Source: Gryllotalpicola protaetiae
GTDB lineage: Bacteria > Actinomycetota > Actinomycetes > Actinomycetales > Microbacteriaceae
DNA length: 64,000 nucleotides
Assembly (NCBI RefSeq): GCF_003627055.1
Contig: NZ_CP032624.1
Coordinates: 1,116,001-1,180,000 of the forward strand
Direction: 5' to 3'
This document shows, piece by piece, positions 26,569 through 36,528 of this stretch. The notes under the pieces were generated by a model, which saw nothing but the letters and a program-made list of their open reading frames with translations, had not been told where the DNA came from and did not search any database. Position 1 is the stretch's first letter; each line of letters starts with the position of its first letter. The translations under genes and the position numbers were made by a program.

Positions 26569-27843
26569 GTGTTGAGGGTCCACGCGACCGCACCTGGGGG
26601 GTGGCTCACAGTCGCGATTCCCGGCACTCTGCTGCTGGTCGAGGCTGCCTCCGCGCGCCCTCTCGACCCCGACGAGCTGCTCGCTGCTCTGCACGCCGAC
26701 GACGCGATTCCTGCCGCACTGGATGTGCTCACCGCAGGCGGGTTCAGCTCGATGCCCGCGTTCGCTCTGCTCGAGTACCGAGGCCAGAGCGCGCACTATG
26801 TCGTGCGCGGTGCCGTCGAGCTCGAGTTCACCGGGCCGAGCGGCCCGTGCACTGCGTCGGGCGCAGGAATCACGACGTGGACCGAGCAGCTGATCTCCGG
26901 GGTGGACGGGTTCACCGTGTCGGCGTCCGACGCGGGTGACGGCGCGGCGCTTCCGCTCGCGGACGGCGTGATCTGGGGGGACCGGGTTCGGTATCAGGCG
27001 GCGGATGCCTCGGCGACTGCTTCGGCCGAGCTGCCCCTCGCGAGCGCAGCTCGCTCGGCGGCCGGCGCGCAACGGCCCACTGGGCCGTTGCTCCAAGCGC
27101 CGGCCGCCGCTGAAGAGACCCTTCTTCCCGCTTCGATCGACGAAGAGACCGTCATCACGCCGCTTCCCGCGGTCGCTGCTGCGCAGGCGCCGGAGGACTC
27201 GACTCCGATCCCCGAGGGGACGACCGGCTACGACCACCTGTTCGGCATCACTCAGTTGAAGAGCGTCGAGTCGGCTGCGGTGCGACCGCACGGCGACGAC
27301 GAAGCAGAAGCGGAACCGGTCGTCGTGGACGCGGGCGACCACGACGGCCTCACCCTGATGTCGGGCGACATCGCCGAACTCCGGAAGAAGGCGTCGGCGT
27401 CCGCCGCTGGGCGCGACGATCCAGCGGGTCGCCGCGCGGCGGACGCCGAGCAGGCTATGCCTGCGAGGGTCGGAGATTCTGCCGACCCCCAGTTCCGCAT
27501 CGAGCTTCCCGACGGGCGCAGCGAACTGCTCGACCGGCCGGTCGTGGTGGGCCGCAGCCCGAGCGCGAACAAGGTGAGCGGCAGCGGCATTCCGCGGCTC
27601 GTCACGGTCGGCGCGGCCGACGCGGACATCTCGCGCAACCACGTGCGGTTCACCGTTGAGGGCGGCACCGTCGTCATCACCGACCTGCACTCGCGCAACG
27701 GAACGCTGATGTCGCTTCCCGGCCGCCCGCCGCAAAAGCTGCGCGAAGGCGAGCCGACGAGCGCACTCGCCGGCACGATCGTCGACCTCGGCGGCGGCAT
27801 CCGCATCACCGTCGTCGAGTCCGGCCGGGCGGCGGATCGCTGA
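26569..27843 (+). CDS. FHA-domain protein with N-terminal unknown domain
   Basis: The product is 424 residues from GTG 26569, preceded by AAGGGGG. The N-terminal 130 residues form a beta-rich domain I do not recognise, a long Ala/Pro-rich linker follows (about 145-310), and residues 310-410 are an FHA domain with GRS, SRNH and DLHSRNGT motifs that bind phosphothreonine. It is likely a substrate or adaptor of the downstream kinase. A REP-like repeat sits inside the linker at codons 158-180, so part of this linker is derived from a spread repeat. It overlaps the kinase start by one base (TGATG). Confidence 0.85.
   Translation: MLRVHATAPGGWLTVAIPGTLLLVEAASARPLDPDELLAALHADDAIPAALDVLTAGGFSSMPAFALLEYRGQSAHYVVRGAVELEFTGPSGPCTASGAGITTWTEQLISGVDGFTVSASDAGDGAALPLADGVIWGDRVRYQAADASATASAELPLASAARSAAGAQRPTGPLLQAPAAAEETLLPASIDEETVITPLPAVAAAQAPEDSTPIPEGTTGYDHLFGITQLKSVESAAVRPHGDDEAEAEPVVVDAGDHDGLTLMSGDIAELRKKASASAAGRDDPAGRRAADAEQAMPARVGDSADPQFRIELPDGRSELLDRPVVVGRSPSANKVSGSGIPRLVTVGAADADISRNHVRFTVEGGTVVITDLHSRNGTLMSLPGRPPQKLREGEPTSALAGTIVDLGGGIRITVVESGRAADR
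27041..27107 (+). repeat. REP-like structured repeat copy 1, inside the FHA gene
   Basis: The element is a small hairpin CGAGC-gca-GCTCG (27041-27053), then an outer stem GCGGCCGGCGC (27058-27068) pairing with GCGCCGGCCGC (27097-27107). Within it CAACGGCCC and GGGCCGTTG pair around ACT. The same layout with different, still complementary stems occurs at 60862-60929. It contributes codons to the Ala/Pro linker of the FHA protein without breaking the frame. Confidence 0.75.
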
Positions 27844-29489
27844 TGCGCCGAGCGATCTCCACCCCGCCGCAGCTGCCGGGGTTCGAATACGAGAGACTGC
27901 TCGGCTCGGGCGGCTTCGCCGACGTCTTCCTCTACAAGCAGCAGCTGCCCCGGCGCGACGTCGCCGTGAAGGTGCTGCTCGCCGACGGGCTCGACGGCGA
28001 GGCGCGCAAGCGCTTCGTCGCAGAGGCGAACGTGATGGCGCAGCTCTCGACGCACCCGTACATCGTCACGATCTACCACGCCGACCTCGCCGAAGGGTCC
28101 CGCCCGTATTTCGTCATGGAGTACTGCCCGGGTGCGAGCCTTGCCGAGCGCTACAAGGCGCGGCCGCTCGATGTCGCCGACGCGCTGCGCACCGGGATCC
28201 GCGTCGGGAGTGCCGTCGCCGCGGCCCATGCGCAGGGCATCCTGCACCGCGACATCAAGCCCGCCAATGTGCTGACCAACGGCTTCGGCTGGCCGGCGCT
28301 CACCGACTTCGGCATCGCGTCGAACCTCGAGGGCGACGTGCCGTCTCACACCACCTCGCTCGGCGGCGGCGGCGAGAGCACCGCGTCGATCGGGCTGTCT
28401 GTGCCGTGGTCGCCGTCGGAGATGTTCCAGGACGACCCCGATCCCGATGTGCGCAGCGATGTGTTCTCGCTCGCGGCGACGATCCACACCGTGCTCGCCG
28501 GGCGCACGCCCTTCGAGCTGCCGGGCAAGAGCAACGGCACGCTCGACCTCATCGGGCGCATCGAGCGCGGCGCGATCACCCCCATCGGCCGTGACGACGT
28601 GCCCCGCTCGCTCGTCGCAGTGCTCAACACTGCGATGTCACCGCGGCGCGCCGACCGCTACGCGACCGCGGTCGACTTCGTGCGCGCGCTGCAGCGCATC
28701 GAGCTCGAGCTCGGGTATTCCCCGACGGGCATCGACCTGCCGAGCCTCGGCGCCGAGGCGCTCGCCCGACCGCAGAGCGAGGGCGGCGATGAGACGCGCT
28801 TCCGACCGATCGCGACGGTCGAGGCGCAATCCGGCCTGAAGGAGCCGCCGCGGCCGATCGCCCCGCCGCCCGCGGCGACCACGGTCGAAGAGCAGGCGAC
28901 GCGGGTGCGCGGGATCACCCCGCTCGTCACGCCGGCCCCTGCGGCCACGGCCGCGCAGGCAGCGGCTCCGGCGGCCGAGGCGCACACGGTCGTGCGGCCG
29001 CGCACCGTCGGGGCGCAGAGCTCCCCCGGCATACCCGCGGAGGCGTCGGGCGCCGACGAGGCTGGCGCGGCCCAGCATCCGAACCCCAGGCGCCGCGGGC
29101 TGATCATCGGAATCGCGGCAGCCGCTGCTGTGGTGATCGCGGCGGCCGTGATCATCGGCGTGGTCGCGAGCCCGAAGCCGAAGCACCACTCGACAGCGAC
29201 GCAGACGAGCGACTCGGGCGGCCCGCTGGTGCAGGTCGTGCCCGAGCCCAAGGCAGGTGACGTCACGCGCGACGGAGGCACGGTCACCTTCACCTGGTCG
29301 AACCCCGACCCCGCGAAGGGCGACCAGTACGTGTGGATGCTGCAGGCGACGAACCCCACGTCGGAGACGGTCGATCAGCCGAAGGCGGTGGTCACGGGTG
29401 CTGACCCCGCCTCGCAGGCGTGCATCCAGGTGCGCATTCTGCGGTCGGGCCGCACCTCGCCGAACCCGCTGACGGAGTGCACGAAGTGA
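27843..29489 (+). CDS. Membrane-anchored Ser/Thr protein kinase
   Basis: This 548-residue Hanks-type kinase has the glycine loop LLGSGGFADVFL, Lys43 in VAVKVLL, the catalytic Asp137 in HRDIKPANVL, and Asp155 in DFG. The activation segment TTSLGGGGEST contains likely autophosphorylation sites. After a Pro/Ala-rich juxtamembrane linker a single transmembrane helix (about 420-442) leads to a small extracellular domain of about 100 residues (QVVPEPKAGDVTRDGGTVTF) that may sense cell-wall or surface cues. In bifidobacteria the related PFNA cluster has such a kinase (pkb2) beside FN3, AAA, DUF58 and transglutaminase genes. Confidence 0.93.
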   Translation: MRRAISTPPQLPGFEYERLLGSGGFADVFLYKQQLPRRDVAVKVLLADGLDGEARKRFVAEANVMAQLSTHPYIVTIYHADLAEGSRPYFVMEYCPGASLAERYKARPLDVADALRTGIRVGSAVAAAHAQGILHRDIKPANVLTNGFGWPALTDFGIASNLEGDVPSHTTSLGGGGESTASIGLSVPWSPSEMFQDDPDPDVRSDVFSLAATIHTVLAGRTPFELPGKSNGTLDLIGRIERGAITPIGRDDVPRSLVAVLNTAMSPRRADRYATAVDFVRALQRIELELGYSPTGIDLPSLGAEALARPQSEGGDETRFRPIATVEAQSGLKEPPRPIAPPPAATTVEEQATRVRGITPLVTPAPAATAAQAAAPAAEAHTVVRPRTVGAQSSPGIPAEASGADEAGAAQHPNPRRRGLIIGIAAAAAVVIAAAVIIGVVASPKPKHHSTATQTSDSGGPLVQVVPEPKAGDVTRDGGTVTFTWSNPDPAKGDQYVWMLQATNPTSETVDQPKAVVTGADPASQACIQVRILRSGRTSPNPLTECTK

Positions 29490-30190
29490 ACCGGCTGCGG
29501 GTCGAGTACATCGGCGAGTGGTACGAGGTCGACGAGAGCACGCCGTTCATGATCGGGCGCGAGGCCGACCTCTCGATCGACGAGAACCCCTACCTGCACC
29601 GCCACTTCCTGAGCCTGTATTCCGAGCACGGCATGTGGTGGATCGCCAACGTCGGCAACCTGCTGACCGCGACCGTCGCCGACTCCTCGGGTGCCGTGCA
29701 GGCATGGCTGGCACCCGGCGCGCGACTGCCGATCGTATTCCAGAAGCTGCATGTGATGTTCAGCGCGGGCTCCACGACCTATGACCTCATGGTTCACAGC
29801 GACGGCAACCTCTACGAGACCTCGTCGGTGATGAGCCGCGAGCTCGGCTCGACGACCGTGCTGCCGGTCACGCTCACGAGCAGTCAGAAGCTGCTGATCG
29901 TCGCGCTTGCAGAGGGAGTGCTGACCGAACGCATCGCCGGCCGCGGCTCGGTGCCGAGCTCAGCGGAAGCCGCCGCCCGGCTCGGCTGGAACCTGACCAA
30001 GTTCAACCGCAAGCTCGACAACGTCTGCGACAAGCTCGACAAGCTCGGTGTGGCCGGGCTGCGCGGCGGGCCGGGGAAGCTCGCGACGGGTCGGCGCGCG
30101 CGACTCGTCGAGTACGCGGTCGCCACCCACCTGGTCGGCCCCGAAGACCTGCCGAGCCTCGACGCCCCTCAGGATTCCGACAATGACTGA
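29486..30190 (+). CDS. FHA protein with C-terminal winged-helix-like domain; candidate regulator
   Basis: The 234-residue protein starts at a GTG overlapping the kinase stop by four bases. Residues 1-110 form a divergent FHA domain (MIGREADLSIDENPYLHRHF) lacking the usual SxNGT turn. Residues 128-225 are helical, with SSAEAAARLGWNLTKFNRKL and DNVCDKLDKLGVAGLRGG resembling a winged helix or sigma-4-like DNA-binding fold. FHA plus HTH next to a kinase recalls mycobacterial EmbR-PknH, where phosphorylation modulates a transcription factor. I therefore propose it, as inference, as the protein that reads the shared GGGGA-N4-TCCCC palindrome. It overlaps the giant Ig gene by 8 nt. Confidence 0.7.
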   Translation: MNRLRVEYIGEWYEVDESTPFMIGREADLSIDENPYLHRHFLSLYSEHGMWWIANVGNLLTATVADSSGAVQAWLAPGARLPIVFQKLHVMFSAGSTTYDLMVHSDGNLYETSSVMSRELGSTTVLPVTLTSSQKLLIVALAEGVLTERIAGRGSVPSSAEAAARLGWNLTKFNRKLDNVCDKLDKLGVAGLRGGPGKLATGRRARLVEYAVATHLVGPEDLPSLDAPQDSDND

Positions 30191-33100
30191 CGCAGCGCGC
30201 GGCGTGTTCACGCGGCTGAAGCGGCACCGCACCCTGGCATCCGTCGCCGCCGTCGCCGTGGTCGCGGGCGTCCCGACCACCGTCGCCGTGCTGCACAAGG
30301 GCTTCCCCGTGAGCGACGTGAACCTGAACGCGGCCGACGTGTGGGTGACGAACGGCGCCAAGCTGCTCGGCGGCCGGCTCAACCACCAGATCGATGAGCT
30401 GGATGCCGCGGTGAACGGCTCCTCCGAAGACCTCGACGTTCTGCAGAACGGCTCTGCCTACTTCCTGACGGATGCCTCGAAGGGCTCCGTGCAGAAGATC
30501 GACCCCGCCTACGTGAGCCTCACCGACCAGATCACGATTCCCGACGACTCGTGGGTCGGCTACGGCGGGAACACCCTCGCGATCCTCGCCCCCGACGGGC
30601 GGCTGTGGTCGATCGACGCGAGCAACCAGCTCACCTTCAGCGCCGCGAAGACGAAGCCTGCCGCGAAGCTCGGCAAGGGCGCCGTCGCCGTCGTCGACGC
30701 GAAGGGCGAGACCTTCGCCGCGTCATCGGCCCAGGACAAGCTCGTGACCGTCGAGCACCCCGGCGCGAGGACCCAGACGACCGAGCTCGCGGTCGCGGGC
30801 AGCCCGCAGATCACCGCGGTCGGTACGACGCCCGTCATCCTCGACGACGGAGGCAAACGGCTGCGCACCCCCGACAAGGAGCTGAAGCTGCCGGGCGCAG
30901 GCCTCAGGCTGCAACAGGCGAGCGCCTCGTCGTCGAATGTGCTGGTCGCGGCATCCGATCGCCTGTATCGCGTGCCGCTCGACGGCGGTGACGCCGCCTC
31001 GATCGATGCGGGCGGCAGCGCGACCGGGTCAGTGCCGGTCGCCGGGGTGTCAGCGCCGGTGCAGCTGAAGGGCTGCGACTACGGAGCGTGGGCCGCCAGC
31101 GGGCGCTACCTCTACGCGTGCGAGGGCAAGAAGCCGATCGCGCAGAGCATCGGCGAAGTCGTCTCGGGCGACGACCTGCGCTTCCGTGTGAACCGGAACG
31201 TCATCGCGCTCAACAACGTGCAGAACGGCGACGCGTGGATCGTGTCCGAGAACATGAAGCTCGTGCGCAACTGGGAGATGCTCGAGCCCAACAACACGCA
31301 GAAGAAGCAGTCGGACACCGGCCAGGAAGTGCCGGTCGTGCAGTCCTTCCAGCAGACGCTCGCGAACCGCACGCCCGAGAACCACCGGCCAGAACCGCAG
31401 GACGACGACCTCGGCGTGCGGCCCGGGCGCACCACGATCCTGCCCGTGCTCGACAACGACCAGGACCCCGACGGTGACGTGCTCACCGTGAAGTCGACCG
31501 ATGCCGTGCCCGCCTCGGCGGGCAAGCTCGACGTCATCGACGGCGGCCGCGCGCTGCAGTTCACCCCGGCGCCCGACGCCTCGAGCGCGGCGTTCAAGTA
31601 CACGGTCACCGACGGCCGCCCCGGCGGCGACGCCACCGCGAACGTGCAGGTGCGCGTGCATCCGCCCGCAGAGAACGCGGCGCCCGCCGCGCAGCGCTCG
31701 AGCTCGATCGACGTCGAGGCCGGGCAGTCGATCAGCTACAACGTGCTGCAGGACTGGCGCGACCCCGACGGCGACTCGATCTTCCTGCAGAGCGCGGCGC
31801 CCACCAGCCAGGACGATGTGTCGTTCACGCCCGACGGCGACATCACCTTCACGAACACCTCGAACCAGGTCGGCACCAAGACCGTCGACTTCACCGTCTC
31901 CGACGGGGTGCTGAAGGCGCAGGGCACGCTCGAGGTGAACGTGAAGGAGAAGGGCACGCTCGCGCAGATCGCGGTGCCCGACTTCGCGCAGGCGACGGTC
32001 GGCCAGGCCACCACGATCGACCCGCTGAAGAACGACACCTCGCCGTCCGGCGACCAGCTCGTGCTCGACGACGCGACCTCGACCGACCCCTCGCTCACGC
32101 TGCGCGTCAACCAGGAGCAGGGCACCCTGTCGGTCACGGGCACCACGGTCGGCACCTATTACCTCACCTACAAGCTCGGCGCGGGCGACCGGAAGGCGGT
32201 CGACGGGCTGATCCGCGTCGACGTCGTGCAGCCGCAGGACAAGGACGCGGTGCCGCTCGCTGTCAACGACATCGCCTACGTGCACCCCGGCCAGACGACC
32301 TCGGTCACGCCGCTCGACAACGACGTCTCGCCGTCTGGCCGGGTGCTCGCGGTGCAGCAGGTGACGGGCGGGGCGGATGCCGGGGCGATCAACATCCAGC
32401 TGCTCGACAACACCCTCGTCAAGATCACCTCGCCCGGGGTCCTCGAGAAGCAGGTGCAGCTCGAGTACACCGTCAGCGACGGCGTGAAGTCGGCCAAGGG
32501 CACGATCACCGTGGTGCCGGTCGCGCCGCTCGTCAACTACCAGCCGCCGGTCGCTGTCGCCGACGCGGTCAATGTGCGCGCGGGCGACATCGCCACGGTC
32601 GACGTGCTCGACAACGACTACTCGCCCGACGACCAGCCGTTCGCCCTCGACCCGACGCTGAAGTCGACCGAGAACGCGGGCGGCACGGCGTTCGTGAGCG
32701 GCACGACCGTGCGCTACCAGGCGCCGACGAAGCCCGGGCAGTACAGCGTCACCTACTCGATCTCCGACGAGCATCAGCAGACGGCATCCGCCGATGTCAT
32801 CTTCAACGTGATCCCGACCGGAACCGACCAGGCTCCCGACCCGCTCACCGTGACCGGCCGGGTGTTCGCCGGCAGCACCGTGCCGATCACCGTGCCGCTC
32901 GCCGGCACCGACCCCGACGGCGACTCGGTGTTCTTCGACGGCATCACAGACAAGCCGAGGCTCGGCGCGGTCTCCGGCACGAACGCGACCGGCTTCACCT
33001 ACCGCGCAGCGGACTCGGGCGCCGGTACCGATCAGTTCCACTACCAGGTCGAGGATGCCTACGGGAAGACGGCCACCGGTGAGATCCGCATCGCCGTGAT

Positions 33101-35537
33101 CCCTCGGCCGACCACGCTGCAGCCGCCGACCGCCGTCAACGACAAGGTCGAGGTGCGGCCGGGGAAGACCGGTTCGGTGCAGGTGCTGGCCAATGACAGC
33201 GACCCGAACGGCTACCCCCTCACGCTCGAGAAGAAGCTCGATCAGGTCGACCCGGCGCTCACCGACGTGAAGGTCGACGGCTCGGCCGTGCTGTTCACCG
33301 CGCCGAACGACGAGGGCGTCTACACGCTGCACTACAACGTCAACAACGGCCACGGCGGCCGCGCTGCTGCCTATGTGCAGGTCACCGTCTCGAAGACCGC
33401 GAAGCCGCGCTACCCGACCGCCGTCGACCACTACATCCCCGCCGCGCAGGCGCAGCAGAAGGCCTCGGTCACGGTCGACGCGCTCGACGGCGCCACGAAC
33501 CCGTCTGGCGCGGTCGCCGACCTCACGGTGCAGGCCACCGGCGAGAACGCGAAGCTCGCCGCCGTCGGCGACGACGGCGCGGTGACGGTGAAGACGCAGC
33601 CACAGCGCACGATCATCCCGTATCAGGTCACCGACCCGGCGACGAAGCTGACCGGTGAGGCGTTCATCGTGATCCCGCCGCGCGGCATCAAGACCACGCC
33701 GCCTCCGAACGAGAACCAGAACGCGGTGTCGCGCAAGGTGACCGACGCCCCGCGCATCAAGCCGGGGCTCGGCGAGCAGGTCGTCGAGATGAACGGGTCG
33801 AAGTCGTTCTCGTTCGGCGCGATCCTCGACGTGCCGTCCGGCCGCCCGGCCACCCTGTCCGGCACGCCGACGAGCGACCACGGCAGCGTCTCGGGCTCCG
33901 GCTCGTCGTTCACCTTCAAGCCGGCGAAGGACTATCGCGGCCCGGCATCCGTCACCTTCAATGTCGACGACGGGAAGGAAGACGGCGCCACGACCGACCG
34001 GATCACGACGCTCGTGCTGCCCATCACCGTGGGGTCGAAGGACCAGTCCGACGTGCCGCCGACGTTCACCACGCCGAAGGAACAGATCGAGCCGGGCGAG
34101 GCCGCGAAGAAGGTCGACCTGCGCGCGGCGAGCTATCACCCCAACCCGCAGATCCTCGCGAGCCTCCAGTACACCGACCTCCAGTCGCTCAGCGTGAACG
34201 GCGTGACCGCGTCGCTCAGCGGCTCGACGCTGTCGGTGCAGGCGCCGGTGACGCAGAAGCCGGGGACGACCGCTGTCTTCCGGTTCACGATAAAGTCGGC
34301 GAACTTCTCGATCCCCGGCGAGGTCGACGTCACCGTGACGAGCTCGACCCGGCCGCTCGCGCAGCAGAAGGACGCACCGCAGACGCTCAGCATGCAGCGC
34401 GGCAAGGCGGCCATGACCTACTCGGACATCGTCGGCACCAAAGACTGGATCAACCCGTTCCCCGACACGCCGCTGACGATCACGAAGGCTGCGCTGGTGA
34501 GCGGCCCGAAGGGGGTGTCGATCAGCTCGACGTCGAACTCGATCACCGTCAATGCGGCGAGCGCCGCCCCTCCGGGAAAGGTCAACATCACCTACGAGGT
34601 GGTCGACGCCACGAAGGACCCTGCTCGCACCCAGCAGGTGATCGGCCAGCTGCAGGTGACGATCCACGACGTCCCGGACGCGCCGTCGGCGCCGTCGGTC
34701 AGCGCATCCACAACCTCAGACGGCCAAACGAAGGTGACCTTCAAGGCTCCGGCGAGCAACAACGGCTTCGCGGTGACGAAGTACGAGATCGTCTCGAGCC
34801 CGGCCACCAGGACACTTACCGAGACCGCACCCGGCACATACAGCTTCACGGGCCTGACCAACGGCACCGCGTACAGCTTCACCGTGAAGGCGTACAACGC
34901 AGACGGTCCGTCGGCGCCGTCGACCGCGAGCACGAAGGTCACGCCCTACGGCACGCCTTCCGCCCCCTCCTCCGCCAACATCACCGCGAGCGGTACCGCG
35001 CCGGCGACGCTCTCACTGAAGTGGGCGGCGGTGACGGGAGCAGGCATCGGCGGCAAGTCGGTGACCTACAACCTCGCCCTCAACGGCAAGTCGATCGCCA
35101 CCGGCGTCAAGGCCACGTCCTACTCCGTCGCCAACAAGGGCGTGGGGACGTACTCGTTCACGGTCGTCGCGGTGAATGAAGGCGGCGTGAAGTCAGGGGC
35201 GAGACAGTCCAACTCGGTCACCGTCAAGAAGCCCGACCCGAGCGTCACCGTGTCGCCCAACAAGTCGGCGGGCGTGGTCTGGGACTCCGGCTGCAACATC
35301 GGCGGCTGCTATTACTACCACGTCGCGGTCGCGAACTTCGACCCGGGCACCTACACAGTGCAGTACTACTGCGACGGCAGCGGCCCCGACGTCTGGACCG
35401 ACTCGATCTCCGTCGGCGCGAGCGGCAGCGCGTCCCTGAACAGCAACGACGGCGCCAACAAGGGCCGCTGCGGCTTCGACAACTCGTGGGCCGTCGTCGG
35501 CGGCGTTGAGAGCAACCACGCCAACTTCCATCCCTGA
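30183..35537 (+). CDS. Giant membrane-anchored Ig-like/FN3 surface protein
   Basis: This 1784-residue protein has an N-terminal signal anchor (about 17-37), a beta-propeller-like region (about 55-400), then roughly eleven repeats of about 95 residues. Most repeats carry a D-rich turn such as LDNDQDPDGD, LDNDYSPDD or LANDSDPNG, as in cadherin-like bacterial Ig modules that bind calcium. Two FN3 modules follow (about 1500-1680), and a C-terminal Cys-containing module (CNIGGCYYYHVAVANF) ends the protein. It should project far from the cell and act as an adhesin or sensor. Its position after the kinase parallels the FN3 protein of bifidobacterial PFNA clusters. There is no sortase motif. Confidence 0.85.
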   Translation: MTDAARGVFTRLKRHRTLASVAAVAVVAGVPTTVAVLHKGFPVSDVNLNAADVWVTNGAKLLGGRLNHQIDELDAAVNGSSEDLDVLQNGSAYFLTDASKGSVQKIDPAYVSLTDQITIPDDSWVGYGGNTLAILAPDGRLWSIDASNQLTFSAAKTKPAAKLGKGAVAVVDAKGETFAASSAQDKLVTVEHPGARTQTTELAVAGSPQITAVGTTPVILDDGGKRLRTPDKELKLPGAGLRLQQASASSSNVLVAASDRLYRVPLDGGDAASIDAGGSATGSVPVAGVSAPVQLKGCDYGAWAASGRYLYACEGKKPIAQSIGEVVSGDDLRFRVNRNVIALNNVQNGDAWIVSENMKLVRNWEMLEPNNTQKKQSDTGQEVPVVQSFQQTLANRTPENHRPEPQDDDLGVRPGRTTILPVLDNDQDPDGDVLTVKSTDAVPASAGKLDVIDGGRALQFTPAPDASSAAFKYTVTDGRPGGDATANVQVRVHPPAENAAPAAQRSSSIDVEAGQSISYNVLQDWRDPDGDSIFLQSAAPTSQDDVSFTPDGDITFTNTSNQVGTKTVDFTVSDGVLKAQGTLEVNVKEKGTLAQIAVPDFAQATVGQATTIDPLKNDTSPSGDQLVLDDATSTDPSLTLRVNQEQGTLSVTGTTVGTYYLTYKLGAGDRKAVDGLIRVDVVQPQDKDAVPLAVNDIAYVHPGQTTSVTPLDNDVSPSGRVLAVQQVTGGADAGAINIQLLDNTLVKITSPGVLEKQVQLEYTVSDGVKSAKGTITVVPVAPLVNYQPPVAVADAVNVRAGDIATVDVLDNDYSPDDQPFALDPTLKSTENAGGTAFVSGTTVRYQAPTKPGQYSVTYSISDEHQQTASADVIFNVIPTGTDQAPDPLTVTGRVFAGSTVPITVPLAGTDPDGDSVFFDGITDKPRLGAVSGTNATGFTYRAADSGAGTDQFHYQVEDAYGKTATGEIRIAVIPRPTTLQPPTAVNDKVEVRPGKTGSVQVLANDSDPNGYPLTLEKKLDQVDPALTDVKVDGSAVLFTAPNDEGVYTLHYNVNNGHGGRAAAYVQVTVSKTAKPRYPTAVDHYIPAAQAQQKASVTVDALDGATNPSGAVADLTVQATGENAKLAAVGDDGAVTVKTQPQRTIIPYQVTDPATKLTGEAFIVIPPRGIKTTPPPNENQNAVSRKVTDAPRIKPGLGEQVVEMNGSKSFSFGAILDVPSGRPATLSGTPTSDHGSVSGSGSSFTFKPAKDYRGPASVTFNVDDGKEDGATTDRITTLVLPITVGSKDQSDVPPTFTTPKEQIEPGEAAKKVDLRAASYHPNPQILASLQYTDLQSLSVNGVTASLSGSTLSVQAPVTQKPGTTAVFRFTIKSANFSIPGEVDVTVTSSTRPLAQQKDAPQTLSMQRGKAAMTYSDIVGTKDWINPFPDTPLTITKAALVSGPKGVSISSTSNSITVNAASAAPPGKVNITYEVVDATKDPARTQQVIGQLQVTIHDVPDAPSAPSVSASTTSDGQTKVTFKAPASNNGFAVTKYEIVSSPATRTLTETAPGTYSFTGLTNGTAYSFTVKAYNADGPSAPSTASTKVTPYGTPSAPSSANITASGTAPATLSLKWAAVTGAGIGGKSVTYNLALNGKSIATGVKATSYSVANKGVGTYSFTVVAVNEGGVKSGARQSNSVTVKKPDPSVTVSPNKSAGVVWDSGCNIGGCYYYHVAVANFDPGTYTVQYYCDGSGPDVWTDSISVGASGSASLNSNDGANKGRCGFDNSWAVVGGVESNHANFHP

Positions 35538-35556
35538 TCAGAATGAGGACCTCACC

Positions 35557-36525
35557 ATGCCCGTAAGCCAGGAGCAGGCCGACTGGTTCGCCGACGCCGT
35601 CGCGCAGCTGATCGCCAACCTCGATCAGGCGATCCTCGGCAAGCACGAGGTCATCAAGCTCGTCGTGACGAGCATGCTGACCGGTGGCCACGTGCTGCTC
35701 GAGGACGTGCCGGGCACCGGCAAGACGGTGCTCGCCAAGTCGCTCGCGAACAGCATCGAGGGCTCGCAGTCGCGCATCCAGTTCACGCCGGACCTGCTGC
35801 CCTCCGACGTGACGGGCGTCACCATCTACGACCAGTCGAGCGGGTCGTTCCAGTTCCATCCCGGCCCTGTGTTCGCCTCGGTCGTGCTCGCCGACGAGAT
35901 CAACCGCGCGAGCCCGAAGACGCAGTCGGCGCTGCTCGAGGTGATGGAGGAGGGCGTCGTGACCGTCGACGGCACCCCGCACCCCGTCGGCACGCCGTTT
36001 ATGGTGATCGCGACGCAGAATCCCGTCGAGCAGGCCGGCACCTACTCGTTGCCCGAGGCGCAGCTCGACCGCTTCCTCATCAAGACGAGCCTCGGCTACC
36101 CCGACCGGCAGACCACGGTGAACCTGCTGCTCGACTCGCAGAACCGCACCCGCTCCGACGCGGTGAAGCCGATCATCCAGGCATCCGTCATCGCCTCGAT
36201 GACCCAGCTCGCGGCAGAGGTGCACGCGGACGCCGCGGTCATGACCTACCTGAGCGACATCGTCGAGCGCACCCGTCAGGACTCGGATGCGTCGCTCGGC
36301 GTCTCGATCCGCGGCGCCCTCGCGCTCGCCCGCGCCGCGAAGGTCTGGGCACTCACCGACCGGCGCAGCTACGTCACGCCCGACGACATCCAGGAGCTCG
36401 CGGTGCCCGTGCTCGCCCACCGCATCATCCTCGACCCCGAGGCCGAGTTCACCGGTGTGACCGGGGCGAACGTCGTCGAGCGGGCGCTCGCGGCCGTCGC
36501 GCCCCCGACCACGCGAGTCGCCTGA
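35557..36525 (+). CDS. MoxR-family AAA+ ATPase
   Basis: The 322-residue ATPase carries Walker A VPGTGKT (residues 51-57), Walker B VVLADEINRA, sensor 1 ATQNP and the C-terminal lid domain. MoxR ATPases act with DUF58 and VWA-type proteins as chaperones for assembly of membrane or surface complexes. It precedes the DUF58 gene by 3 bp and the transglutaminase-like gene after that, the conserved MoxR-DUF58-transglutaminase set. TGAGGA supports the ATG at 35557 over the upstream start. Confidence 0.95.
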   Translation: MPVSQEQADWFADAVAQLIANLDQAILGKHEVIKLVVTSMLTGGHVLLEDVPGTGKTVLAKSLANSIEGSQSRIQFTPDLLPSDVTGVTIYDQSSGSFQFHPGPVFASVVLADEINRASPKTQSALLEVMEEGVVTVDGTPHPVGTPFMVIATQNPVEQAGTYSLPEAQLDRFLIKTSLGYPDRQTTVNLLLDSQNRTRSDAVKPIIQASVIASMTQLAAEVHADAAVMTYLSDIVERTRQDSDASLGVSIRGALALARAAKVWALTDRRSYVTPDDIQELAVPVLAHRIILDPEAEFTGVTGANVVERALAAVAPPTTRVA

Positions 36526-36528
36526 GCG

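Noticed and set aside
31050-34667. 1205-codon minus-strand frame
   Set aside because: Antisense of the Ig/FN3 gene; the product is Arg/Val-rich with no recognisable domain.
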